Shown here: piece after piece, positions 1-7,425 of the stretch
Layout of the letters: the number at the start of each line of letters is the position of its first letter
How positions within the stretch are numbered: the first letter of the stretch is position 1
NCBI GenBank assembly: GCA_013823055.1
Contig: PNLN01000123.1
Coordinates: 1-33,262 of the forward strand
Length of the DNA stretch: 33,262 nucleotides
Direction of reading: 5' to 3'
From: Cyanobacteria bacterium DS2.3.42
Lineage (GTDB): Bacteria > Cyanobacteriota > Vampirovibrionia > Obscuribacterales > Obscuribacteraceae
The notes under the pieces: generated by a model
What the model was told of the DNA's origin: nothing
What the model saw: the letters and a program-made list of their open reading frames with translations, nothing else
Database searches by the model: none
Made by a program: the position numbers and the translations under genes

Positions 1-3
1 CCC

Positions 4-19
4 TTCCCAGAAATGGGAA
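4..19. other. Short hairpin with GAAA tetraloop at window edge
   Basis: TTCCCA (4-9) and TGGGAA (14-19) form a perfect 6-bp stem closed by a GAAA loop, followed by TTT. It may be the end of a terminator for a gene left of the window, but the T tract is weak and the upstream context is missing. Positions 20-170 hold no gene that I can see. Confidence 0.35.
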
Positions 20-173
20 TTTGATGATGTGAGCGCGTGCAACCCTGGTGGTTGATTCAATCTAAATGCTTCCCCGCCAAGGTCGTGTTTAGATGGAATC
101 TAGAGTTCGTTTTATAACGCAGGTTAAAAACGGACATATGGTTAAGTTGCACGTAAAAGAGCGGTGGTTACAT

Positions 174-202
174 ATGGAACGGCCGTTCTGGGGCGCTAGA
201 AT
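174..202 (+). promoter_or_regulatory. Candidate promoter of tRNA-Thr-tuf
   Basis: A good -10 box, TAGAAT (197-202), lies about 10 bases before the tRNA. With 17-bp spacing the -35 region would be ATGGAA (174-179), only half consensus. The DNA between the -10 box and the tRNA is GC-rich (GCCCCG, 205-210). That is the kind of discriminator seen at stringently controlled stable-RNA promoters. Inferred transcription would start about 209-211, giving almost no 5' leader. Confidence 0.4.
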
Positions 203-211
203 ATGCCCCGT

Positions 212-286
212 GCCTATGTAGCACAGTGGTAGTGCACCCCCTTGGTAAGGGGGAGGTCACCAGTTCGAACCTGGTCATAGGCTCCA
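212..286 (+). tRNA. trnT: tRNA-Thr (anticodon GGT)
   Basis: Complete cloverleaf. The acceptor stem is GCCTATG/CATAGGC (212-218 with 276-282), the anticodon stem is CCCCC/GGGGG around the loop TTGGTAA with anticodon GGT, and the T-arm contains GTTCGAACC. The discriminator is T and the 3' CCA is encoded (284-286). The anticodon reads ACC/ACU threonine codons. It sits 118 bp upstream of tuf on the same strand, the same pairing as thrT-tufB in E. coli, so the tRNA and tuf are probably co-transcribed and separated by processing. Confidence 0.95.
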
Positions 287-404
287 TTTTTTATAGAGCG
301 CGTTTCTAGCGTCGCGAATTAAGTGAGAAAACGCGTTCTGCGCGCGTAGGGGACAAACCAAATAGAACGAGTTAGCAGTCAACACAGTTAAGGAGAGTTG
401 TAGG

Positions 405-1589
405 ATGGCCCGCCAGAAGTTTGAACGAAATAAGCCGAACGTAAACATCGGCACCATCGGCCACGTTGATCACGGCAAAACAAGCCTGACGGCCGCAATC
501 ACACTGGCATTGTCGAAACTCGGCAAAGCCAAATTCAAAAAGTATGATGAAATCGATGCTGCGCCGGAAGAAAAAGCGCGTGGTATCACCATCAATACCG
601 CTCACGTTGAGTATGAAACCGACAATCGTCACTACAGTCACGTAGATTGCCCGGGACACGCCGACTACATCAAAAACATGATCACCGGCGCCGCCCAAAT
701 GGACGGAGCTATCCTGGTTATCTCGGCAAACGATGGACCGATGCCACAGACCCGTGAGCACATCTTGCTCGCCCGTCAGGTCGGCGTTCCTTACATCGTT
801 GTCTTCCTGAACAAGGTTGACCTCGTAGACGATCCGGAATTGGTCGAATTGGTCGAAATGGAAGCTCGCGAATTGCTCAGCAAATATCAGTTCCCTGGCG
901 ACGATATTCCTTTCTTGAAAGGATCCGCCACCAAGGCACTCGAAGGCGATGCAGCCATGGAAGCAGTCATTACTGACCTGATGAAGGCAGTTGATGACTA
1001 CATTCCGACACCGGAACGCGAAATCGACAAGCCGTTCTTGCTGGCAGTTGAAGACGTGTTCTCCATCACCGGTCGCGGTACCGTAGCTACAGGTCGTGTC
1101 GAGCGCGGCAAAGTCAAAGTTGGTGATGAAGTCGAAATCATCGGTCTTCACGACACCAAGAAGACAACCGTAACCGGTATTGAAATGTATCAAAAGACCC
1201 TGGACGAAGGCATCGCAGGCGACAACGTCGGCGTACTGTTGCGCGGTATCGACAAAACCATGATCGAACGCGGACAAGTAATCGCTAAGCCAGGTTCTAT
1301 CAAACCGCACACCAAGTTCAAAGCCGAGGTTTACATCCTCTCGAAAGAAGAAGGTGGACGTCACACTCCATTCTTCCCTGGCTACAGACCGCAGTTCTAC
1401 ATCCGTACAACTGACGTTACCGGCTCCATCACCCTGCCTGCAGGAGTTGAAATGGTTATGCCTGGCGACAACGTTGCAATGGACGTTGAACTCATCCAAC
1501 CTGTAGCTATCGAGCAAGGAATGCGCTTCGCCATCCGCGAAGGCGGCAGAACTGTCGGAGCCGGTGTTGTAGCAACGATTACCGAGTAG
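405..1589 (+). CDS. tuf: Elongation factor Tu
   Basis: 394 residues, the full length of the family. EF-Tu is the GTPase that delivers aminoacyl-tRNA to the ribosomal A site. The N-terminal G domain shows the P-loop GHVDHGKTS (Ser where many species have Thr), the switch I segment [19 protein letters not shown] (switch II) and NKVD. Beta-barrel domains 2 and 3 follow, with [13 protein letters not shown] and a C-terminal [10 protein letters not shown]. The start ATG is preceded by AAGGAGAG at a normal distance. The protein starts like cyanobacterial EF-Tu but lacks their roughly 10-residue insertion. It follows tRNA-Thr rather than fusA, and is separated from the S10 operon by 4.7 kb. A long antisense ORF opposite it is a codon-bias shadow. 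Confidence 0.98.
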   Translation: MARQKFERNKPNVNIGTIGHVDHGKTSLTAAITLALSKLGKAKFKKYDEIDAAPEEKARGITINTAHVEYETDNRHYSHVDCPGHADYIKNMITGAAQMDGAILVISANDGPMPQTREHILLARQVGVPYIVVFLNKVDLVDDPELVELVEMEARELLSKYQFPGDDIPFLKGSATKALEGDAAMEAVITDLMKAVDDYIPTPEREIDKPFLLAVEDVFSITGRGTVATGRVERGKVKVGDEVEIIGLHDTKKTTVTGIEMYQKTLDEGIAGDNVGVLLRGIDKTMIERGQVIAKPGSIKPHTKFKAEVYILSKEEGGRHTPFFPGYRPQFYIRTTDVTGSITLPAGVEMVMPGDNVAMDVELIQPVAIEQGMRFAIREGGRTVGAGVVATITE

Positions 1590-1593
1590 TCTC

Positions 1594-1618
1594 GTAGAGG
1601 CGATGCCATGCGTCGCCT
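1594..1618. repeat. Dispersed palindromic repeat, copy 1
   Basis: 25-nt imperfect palindrome beginning GTAGAGGCGATG and ending GCGTCGCCT, four bases after the tuf stop codon. It matches the identical copies at 12817 and 19202 in all but three positions. It forms a GGCGA...TCGCC hairpin just upstream of the true tuf terminator. It is probably a REP-like dispersed element. Confidence 0.6.
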
Positions 1619-1631
1619 GACAAAAATCTCA

Positions 1632-1663
1632 AAAGGGCGGTGCTAAATGCATCGCCCTTTTTT
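1632..1663 (+). terminator. Rho-independent terminator of tuf
   Basis: A 12-bp stem (1632-1643 with 1649-1660, one G-T pair) encloses the loop TAAAT and runs into a T6 tract. It is the strongest terminator-like structure in the first half of the window and separates tuf from the convergent minus-strand gene ending at 1683. Confidence 0.88.
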
Positions 1664-1682
1664 AATGCCAACACATTCCTTG

Positions 1683-2219
1683 TCACTGCGGATCCAATAT
1701 CTCCACTCTTTCTTCAAATCCTTTGACAGCAGCCAGACTGAGATAGGAAATCGCCTTGCCGTACTCCGACTTATCGAAATCAGACTTGTGCAATTTCAAT
1801 CCGGACTGCACTGCATTTTGACTGAGGCTGACCGCTTTATCAAATGCCACCACGACTTTGCCTTTGCTACGTTGTGACAGCTGCATTGAAATGGAGATTC
1901 TGACCGGAGCCTCAGGCGAATAACTGAATGCAATCAGATTGGCACCGACGGCCCAATCGGCAGGCCGAATTTTCTGAGGATGCTTAAGATTGACTGGATT
2001 GATAATCGTAAAGAGTTTTCCCTTGCTCAAATGTGCATAGATAACATCATGCATGAGCCTACGAGGTTCTTCGCTGTCGTGCTCCTTCATCCCTTCGCTA
2101 GTACGTAATGTAGCAACTCGTTTTCCGGTGGCCTGGCTGGGCGCTTGTGTGTAAACGATCGCTACCACAAGGGCAAGGCACGAATACTTCGCTACGGACC
2201 CGAGCATAAATAGCCGCAT
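1683..2219 (-). CDS. Predicted secreted protein of unknown function
   Basis: 178 residues from the ATG at 2219. I chose this start over the upstream in-frame ATG at 2264 because GGTGAGGAG lies just upstream and the protein then begins with a signal-peptide-like segment: MRLF, then a hydrophobic stretch ending near SQA. The remainder is soluble-looking, with no membrane segment and no motif that I recognise. It contains a Lys-rich middle and a Ser/Lys-rich C-terminal half. It lies last in a minus-strand set with three Tad-like genes, so a role at the cell surface is possible, but that is only context. A strong hairpin lies immediately upstream. Confidence 0.6.
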   Translation of the reverse strand: MRLFMLGSVAKYSCLALVVAIVYTQAPSQATGKRVATLRTSEGMKEHDSEEPRRLMHDVIYAHLSKGKLFTIINPVNLKHPQKIRPADWAVGANLIAFSYSPEAPVRISISMQLSQRSKGKVVVAFDKAVSLSQNAVQSGLKLHKSDFDKSEYGKAISYLSLAAVKGFEERVEILDPQ

Positions 2220-2240
2220 TGATATGTTCTCCTCACCTTG

Positions 2241-2273
2241 GAAGAAGGGGATGGTTTTCACCATCCCCTCTTC
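2241..2273. other. Strong hairpin between tadG-like gene and secreted-protein gene
   Basis: GGGGATGGT (2247-2255) and ACCATCCCC (2260-2268) pair perfectly around a TTTC loop. The stem extends outward through GAAG/CTTC with one bulged base. Read on the minus strand it follows the TadG-like gene and ends about 21 nt before the next start. It could be the terminator of the pilin genes or a control element for the downstream gene. The T tract on the minus side is poor (TTCTTCC), while the plus-strand side continues TTTAGTTTTG. Confidence 0.55.
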
Positions 2274-2323
2274 TTTAGTTTTGTCCTAGCTGAGTCTAAC
2301 TGTTGGGATTCCTTTATAGACGC

Positions 2324-4117
2324 TTATCTGGTCAGAGTGACGAGAGAGCGTGCGATGTCCGAGAAAGCTCGGTTCAGTGCTGCGGCTTGTCCTGCACCAG
2401 GAGGAATTTGATAGAACGCTCCACCTGAGTTGGTTGCCATCGGACTGAGAACTGCTGTCATCGGAGCTACGAGACCGGGATTCTGTGCCAAACCAATCGT
2501 GTAGATTTTCACTCCATTGGCGGCGGCTACCGATGTCATTGAGACTCCATTCATGTCACCAGTTCCGGTATTGGCTGTGGGCAAGCCGTCGGTGAACATA
2601 ACGATCGCAGGTGTCGCACCAACTCTCATTCTGTCCATTCCACCGCCGATTTGTGCAGGTTTCAGCATGTTTTGCAGTGCTAGAGTGAGCGCACCATTTA
2701 TGTCCGTGCTGTTGTTGGCAGTCAGTTGAGGAACTACTGTTGACGGCAGAATCGGAGGTAATGGGAGGTATGAATTAATCGCGGTGAACTGACTTCCTGC
2801 TGCACCGGCTGTCTTGTTCAGTGGGACATAGGGAACCGGGACATTCACGTTGGTGGTTATGGGGATGTTTCCGGCAACCGGTGGGCTTGGGAAAGTGTGT
2901 GTTTGAGGATTGCCTATCGCACGAGCCGATGTAGTGTTGTTTTCATCTGACGCAAAGCCGATCAGGCAGAAGTGGGCGTTTGTTGAATTGTTGATGATTT
3001 GGAAGAAGTTTGCTGCGGCTGACTGGGCGTCAAAGAGGGGATGCCTGTGAGTCAGAGCCTGCTCCCAATAAGTCCTGTAATATCCCGACTGCGGGACAAT
3101 TCCCCATGATCCGTATGGGACGCTAGCTGCGTTTGCAATTGCAATCGACTCTAGATTGCCTCTGGAAGCTTCTACAAGACTACCGACAGTGGGGAAATTG
3201 AGACCGCCGTGTATCAGACCTCCGGGACCGGAGCCGTAAGTAAGACCTTCATCTAAATTGACCACGATGTCCGAGAACCGATTTCCGGTAGACGCAGTTG
3301 TGACAGGAGCTCTCTGACCTTGAGTCTGCCCACGTCGAGCAGCGGAGGTCGCATCGTAGAGGATCGAAGGTCCATCAAGCTCGAGATTCTGAGGGTAGCA
3401 TGCGTTAAGGGAGGTGCCGGTGAGACTGGTGGTACCGGATGCAGTGTACAGCGTGTCGTCTGCAACGACTCTGTAGATGGTGTTCCCTACTGCAGGAGAG
3501 TAACGGTCTACTATGGTCACAGGAGTTGAGTCGTCGATAGACCCTGAAAGGTCGAAGCAGAGAGCAACATCTAACATTGTCCCGCCGCCGTTGCCGATCG
3601 CAACGACTGCGCCCAAGGTGTTGTTGCCCAGTCCGATCCAGCTACCCACTAGAGGAGGGTATGCGTAAGCTCCGGAGACTCGGAAAATTTTCTGGTCTCC
3701 AGGGACGGCGGTCGGTACGCCAGTTTCCGGATCGACCCATGTGAAACTCATGTTAGCCGTATTGGCGACCGCCGGCATCGTCGGCACTGTGGTTCCTGCT
3801 GTCCAGGTGGTTTTGCCGGCCAATGACTTTTCCAAAATCGCGTTCTGCTCCATCATCCACTGCGCTGTCTGTATGGCTGCAGATTGTGCTACCGCTTGGT
3901 TCGTAGACTGTGCTGATGCAAGCCCTGCGGCGCCGCCGAGTGCGGCGATGTCTACGCAGTGCTGGAATTGCTGACAGCAAAGGTTGTAGCGAGCAAACTC
4001 AAAGGCTGTCATGCCCAAGAGAAGAATGAAAAACACAAGCAAGAACACAATCAAAACGATCATTGATTGTCCTTTGGGTTTTCGTCTAAACATTTTTTTC
4101 GACATGACTTTTTCCAT
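2324..4117 (-). CDS. TadG-like protein: pilin-type N-terminus plus VWA domain
   Basis: 597 residues. A basic N-terminus (KKMFRRKPKGQS) precedes a single hydrophobic helix at about 19-39, typical of TadE/TadF/TadG proteins of Tad/Flp pili. A von Willebrand A domain carries the metal-site motif DLSGS near residues 189-193 and a second motif, MFTDGLPT, in the last fifth. Between them lies a long Gly/Ala/Thr/Asn-rich extracellular-looking region, larger than in a minimal VWA. It probably sits in the membrane with the VWA domain outside, assisting pilus assembly or adhesion. It follows two TadE-like genes on the same strand. The start is uncertain: in-frame ATGs at 4117, 4105 and 4093 all lack a strong ribosome site. 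I saw no pilin, ATPase or secretin gene nearby. Confidence 0.75.
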   Translation of the reverse strand: MEKVMSKKMFRRKPKGQSMIVLIVFLLVFFILLLGMTAFEFARYNLCCQQFQHCVDIAALGGAAGLASAQSTNQAVAQSAAIQTAQWMMEQNAILEKSLAGKTTWTAGTTVPTMPAVANTANMSFTWVDPETGVPTAVPGDQKIFRVSGAYAYPPLVGSWIGLGNNTLGAVVAIGNGGGTMLDVALCFDLSGSIDDSTPVTIVDRYSPAVGNTIYRVVADDTLYTASGTTSLTGTSLNACYPQNLELDGPSILYDATSAARRGQTQGQRAPVTTASTGNRFSDIVVNLDEGLTYGSGPGGLIHGGLNFPTVGSLVEASRGNLESIAIANAASVPYGSWGIVPQSGYYRTYWEQALTHRHPLFDAQSAAANFFQIINNSTNAHFCLIGFASDENNTTSARAIGNPQTHTFPSPPVAGNIPITTNVNVPVPYVPLNKTAGAAGSQFTAINSYLPLPPILPSTVVPQLTANNSTDINGALTLALQNMLKPAQIGGGMDRMRVGATPAIVMFTDGLPTANTGTGDMNGVSMTSVAAANGVKIYTIGLAQNPGLVAPMTAVLSPMATNSGGAFYQIPPGAGQAAALNRAFSDIARSLVTLTR

Positions 4118-4164
4118 TTTGACCTGAGGGGTAAAACTGTATATCTCGGGTTAGTCCCACTTCT

Positions 4165-4677
4165 CTACGGAGGCGGTAAGTTGACGATAGGCATGGAGTA
4201 GCTTCGCTGAAAAACCAGAGCTCCGGAGCCCATGGATTGACCCATGAAGATTGGCATTGGCAAGTTGACATTCATACGACTCTGAACCCTCACAAAAGGG
4301 GTCTGTGGAATCGGCGGCAGTGGTCCTCCATTCGAAGCACCATAGTCTTGCCAAACAAATCCGCCGGGCACGAAAGTAGGATTGCCAATGTATGGTCTGC
4401 TGACTGAGTGAAGCTGAAGTTCTCTGGTAGCTGCATTTTGAGCCGCTGTCTTGTACGCTGCTGCCGTGCTGGTCGGGCTCGTCGCTTGTGCTGCTGCTCT
4501 ACATGCATCGCGGCAGGCCATGTCATTGAGCATGAATGCTTGCATCCATACGTAGCCATCGATACCCACAAACACGATAACTGCCATAGCGACAGACGCG
4601 ATGCCGACTTCTATGAAAGAACTACCGTTTTCATCTCTTGTTTTATCTGAATTTCGAACGTGTTTATTCAGCCGCAT
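4165..4677 (-). CDS. TadE-like minor pilin / membrane protein
   Basis: 170 residues from the ATG at 4677. AGGA lies six bases upstream, and this start avoids overlap with the preceding gene. The open frame extends back to 4836, but that part is the other gene's C-terminus in another frame. A hydrophilic leader ends in GSSFIEVGIAS, with the Glu typical of TadE proteins, followed by a membrane helix at about 22-42 and then an Ala-rich helix (ACRDACRAAAQA). The C-terminal part is Pro/Gly-rich and probably extracytoplasmic. It lies between two related genes and is likely co-expressed with them. Family membership rests on architecture, so TadF is also possible. Confidence 0.65.
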   Translation of the reverse strand: MRLNKHVRNSDKTRDENGSSFIEVGIASVAMAVIVFVGIDGYVWMQAFMLNDMACRDACRAAAQATSPTSTAAAYKTAAQNAATRELQLHSVSRPYIGNPTFVPGGFVWQDYGASNGGPLPPIPQTPFVRVQSRMNVNLPMPIFMGQSMGSGALVFQRSYSMPIVNLPPP

Positions 4678-4733
4678 AATCATTCCTGTAGACCTGTACG
4701 TGAATTTTAGTATTTGGTTTTGAGAGTAAGTCA

Positions 4734-5303
4734 CTAATTTTTCAGACCAGATGGCTTTTCGCACATGTTGGCACAAATGATTCTCACAGGGAATGGTCTG
4801 GTGAGACCAGGTACACCCGCAGCACCACCAAACCAACCTGCTCCGTTACCAGCTGCTTCAAACAGAGGTCGCACTTCTGCGTCTACTTGAACTGTGATGT
4901 TGTAGACATTAGTAGCTGTGTTAATCGGAACTGCCGCAGGTATAGGAGTTGCTGGACCGTATCTGGTGACGGCACCGGTTCCGATGTTTATTACATCGGC
5001 ATAGGTATTGGTAGCAATCAACCTAAGACCGTTTGCGCCCGTGCCGTTTGAAAACAGATTCAAGACCTGGGTCGCGCGGTTTCTTGCCGATAATTGGTAA
5101 GCACTCTGATCAGTGATGAATTGCGAACACTTAGATGCTTCACGTGCAGCTTGTCGAACAGCGTAGAACATAAGGGTGTAGCGAATGCCCAAACTGGCCA
5201 AACATGCTACGGGAAGTACCATGATCAAGAGCACCAAGAAAATAGCCGGACCCAATTCGGCTATCGAGTGACCCTTTTTCTTTCTGAACCTTTTTCTATA
5301 CAT
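4734..5303 (-). CDS. TadE-like minor pilin / membrane protein
   Basis: 189 residues. The basic leader MYRKRFRKKKGHS is followed by IAELGPAIF (Glu at the start of the hydrophobic segment, as in TadE) and a membrane helix to about residue 41. After that comes an amphipathic AVRQAAREAS stretch, common in TadE-like proteins, and a beta-rich C-terminal domain ending in a CANMC motif. It is the first gene of the minus-strand Tad set. No convincing promoter was found upstream. It probably works with the next two proteins in a surface filament or secretion apparatus whose other parts are elsewhere. Confidence 0.7.
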   Translation of the reverse strand: MYRKRFRKKKGHSIAELGPAIFLVLLIMVLPVACLASLGIRYTLMFYAVRQAAREASKCSQFITDQSAYQLSARNRATQVLNLFSNGTGANGLRLIATNTYADVINIGTGAVTRYGPATPIPAAVPINTATNVYNITVQVDAEVRPLFEAAGNGAGWFGGAAGVPGLTRPFPVRIICANMCEKPSGLKN

Positions 5304-6011
5304 GTATCATTCAGCTCCCGATATTCAAACCAAAATGCGCACCAATTAGCTACATACCCGTGAGATTGCCGTTTTGCTCGAATTAATAGTACAGAGGCGA
5401 GTCTTGAATCCTTTCAATGAAAGACGCTCGGTTTTGTTTAGGACCACATCACCAAACTGGGTGATTGAGGTCGTGACAATACCAACATAGCCGCGGCTTC
5501 ATGATCTCGTCAATAGCCCACAGGCTGGGAAATCTTCCATTCGCTGGAAAAGCTTGAAGCTGAAAACCATTGTCTGGAGAGCGATTTGGGAAACGGACTG
5601 GTTTTGGGATCAAAAACTACACGTAAACCACACGTATAACTAATCTCCCTGAGGCTCGAAACGCACAGCCTGTGGTGAATTCGGCTGCTGCCATTCGAGC
5701 GGAAATTGCACACGTTCACTTCATTTTCGGCCGCATCCGGGTCACTCGCCCAAAAGGGTGACTTTTCATATATAAGGATTAAAACTATTGCTAGAGATTT
5801 CCCGATGCCCTTGTGTTTAATAATGTGTACGAAACCAAAACTGAAGTTTTTGTATACATGCCAAGTGCCCGGCTTGCTGATCTGGAGCGCGAAAGTGGCA
5901 ACCTGTCGGCACTCCCGTGAATTAATCAGAGCGGGCAAAAGACCCGAAACGCTCAATATCGGCTCTATATCTGCTTGCCGATCATTATTGTGAAATAAAT
6001 TTTTAGAATCA
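5304..6011. other. Gene-free stretch with many hairpins, first part
   Basis: No frame here looks coding: the available ORFs have random composition and poor ribosome sites. Visible structures include GCTCGAA/TTCGAGC (5654-5660 with 5694-5700) enclosing CAGCC/GGCTG; GTCAC..CCC/GGGTGAC (5741-5762) followed by TTTT; a stem of about 10 bp at 5825-5857; AGTGCC/GGCACT (5864-5869 with 5908-5913); and ATCGGC/GCCGAT (5958-5963 with 5977-5982) followed by an AT-rich run. It may hold promoters for both flanking operons and perhaps a small RNA. None of these matches an RNA family that I know. Confidence 0.4.
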
Positions 6012-6270
6012 GCGGGGCTTCTATTAGTAAAATGTGTGGTTCGTCCGCTGGATCGGTCACTCTGTGACGCATTCGAATATAAGTCGGAGCTAATGAGCCC
6101 CGCGCTTTTGAGAATGCCGGTTGGAAAGGCAACCTACTTAAGGGTTTGCGCCTTTTGGATCGCCGCAGAGCCGTCTCGGCTGACTGTCGCTCTGGCTTGG
6201 CCGCCTTCGGTTTCAACCTTCTATAGGTTTGCCGAAAGGACTTCTTCCTGAGTCTCAGGTTCGAGTCCTT
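6012..6270 (+). promoter_or_regulatory. Structured leader of the S10 operon
   Basis: An 8-bp long-range helix, GCGGGGCT (6012-6019) with AGCCCCGC (6096-6103), encloses the hairpin GTCAC-TCT-GTGAC (6056-6068). Downstream are GGTTG/CAACC (6119-6134), AGCCG-TCT-CGGCT (6169-6181), a stem at 6204-6239 and a stem at 6236-6270. The last two share bases 6236-6239 and cannot both form completely. Ribosomal operons are often autoregulated through such leaders (L4 acting on the E. coli S10 leader), so that is the natural hypothesis here, but the sequence does not look like the E. coli leader. Confidence 0.45.
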
Positions 6271-6342
6271 AAAAAGCGTCCGAATTGAGAGAGATGCAAC
6301 TGAGAGAGCCCGAAATAATTGATCTAAGGGGTAATTGAGCTA

Positions 6343-6696
6343 ATGGCACGCGCCAACAAACAAAAGAATGACAATGCTTCCGGAACCTCCAAGGTTCAGA
6401 GAATTCGCATTCGCCTGAAGTCATACGACCACAGGCTGCTCGATAAATCGTCCGAGCAAATTGTCGAGACGGCCAAACGCACCGGTGCTGCCATCATTGG
6501 CCCCGTGCCCCTGCCGACCAGAAAGCGTATCTATTGTGTATTGCGCTCACCGCACGTCGACAAAAAATCACGCGAACATTTTGAGATCCGCATTCACAAG
6601 CGTCTCATCGATATAAACGATCCCACCCCTACCACAGCCGATGCTCTGATGAGACTCGACCTGCCGGCAGGGGTTGATATTGAAGTCAAACTTTAG
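6343..6696 (+). CDS. rpsJ: 30S ribosomal protein S10
   Basis: 117 residues against about 102-105 usually. The extra length is a polar N-terminal extension of about 15 residues before [18 protein letters not shown], the conserved S10 start. Also present are [19 protein letters not shown] and the [16 protein letters not shown] segment. S10 sits in the 30S head and, with NusB, supports antitermination. First gene of the 33-gene operon. AAGGGG precedes the ATG at a slightly long spacing, so a start inside the extension cannot be excluded, though no better ribosome site is visible. Confidence 0.96.
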   Translation: MARANKQKNDNASGTSKVQRIRIRLKSYDHRLLDKSSEQIVETAKRTGAAIIGPVPLPTRKRIYCVLRSPHVDKKSREHFEIRIHKRLIDINDPTPTTADALMRLDLPAGVDIEVKL

Positions 6697-6715
6697 GTCT
6701 TAAAGGAAGAAAGCG

Positions 6716-7369
6716 ATGAAAGCCGGAGAGAACAAATTAGGCTTATTGGGCAAGAAAGTTGGCATGACTCAAGTCTTCGACGACAAGGGTCTGTCCGTTC
6801 CCGTGACCGTGGTCAAATTGGGCGCCAACGTAATTACTGGTAAGCGCACCAAAGAGAAAAACGGTTATGAAGCCGTTCAAGTCGGTGGTTTTGAAACTTA
6901 TGAAAACCGCCTGAACAAGCCGCAAGCCGGAATGTTCAAAAAGAACAACCTGCCTCTGCTCAAAGTTCTCAAAGAGTTCAGAGTTGATGATTCGTCCGGA
7001 TTCAATGTCGGCGACAAGCTCAATGCTGCAGAGATGTTGCCGGAAGGAAGCAAATGCGATGTGCGCGGCACGTCGATCGGTAAAGGCTTCCAGGGCACGA
7101 TCAAAAAGTTCAATCATGGTCGCGGACCGATGAGCCACGGCTCCAAGTTCCACCGCTCGATGGGTTCCATCGGTGCCGGTACCACTCCCGGCCGCGTTTT
7201 CCGCGGTTTGGCCATGCCCGGTCAAATGGGCAACGTAACCGTTACTGTCCGCAAATTGACTGTCGTCAAAGTGGACGTTGAAAAATCTATTGTGCTGATT
7301 AAAGGTGCCATCCCCGGTGCCGAAGGCGGTCTTGTCGAGATCACCTCATCACGTACGACATGGAATTAG
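6716..7369 (+). CDS. rplC: 50S ribosomal protein L3
   Basis: 217 residues, normal for bacterial L3. The conserved GLLGKKVGMTQVF is near the start, after an 8-residue leader. The peptidyl-transferase-facing loop GRGPMSHGSKFHRSMGSIG is in the second half, followed by GRVFRGLAMPGQMGNVTVT, which includes the Gln that PrmB methylates in other bacteria. L3 is an early 50S assembly protein. It starts 19 bp after rpsJ with AAAGGAAG before the ATG. Confidence 0.97.
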   Translation: MKAGENKLGLLGKKVGMTQVFDDKGLSVPVTVVKLGANVITGKRTKEKNGYEAVQVGGFETYENRLNKPQAGMFKKNNLPLLKVLKEFRVDDSSGFNVGDKLNAAEMLPEGSKCDVRGTSIGKGFQGTIKKFNHGRGPMSHGSKFHRSMGSIGAGTTPGRVFRGLAMPGQMGNVTVTVRKLTVVKVDVEKSIVLIKGAIPGAEGGLVEITSSRTTWN

Positions 7370-7425
7370 TTCCAAAAAGAACAAGCATCCATATAAGTAG
7401 AACCATTCTGTAGAGAGATTGAAAA

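Noticed and set aside
372-1517. 381-residue ORF antisense to tuf
   Set aside because: Lies wholly opposite a perfect EF-Tu gene; composition is that of a codon-bias shadow and no ribosome site supports it.
5510-5956. 148-residue minus-strand ORF in the S10 leader region
   Set aside because: No domain, random-looking composition, no ribosome site; overlaps several inverted repeats.
5706-5993. 95-residue plus-strand ORF
   Set aside because: Conflicts with the minus-strand ORF, irregular composition and no ribosome site.
6036-6251. Plus-strand ORF of 71 residues, possible leader peptide before rpsJ
   Set aside because: The internal ATG has GGAG only three bases away, and the frame runs through the structured leader; composition is not protein-like.
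6255-6270. tRNA-like T-arm (CAGGTTCGAGTCC)
   Set aside because: The T stem has a mismatch and no acceptor, D or anticodon arm fits around it; it is part of a simple hairpin.
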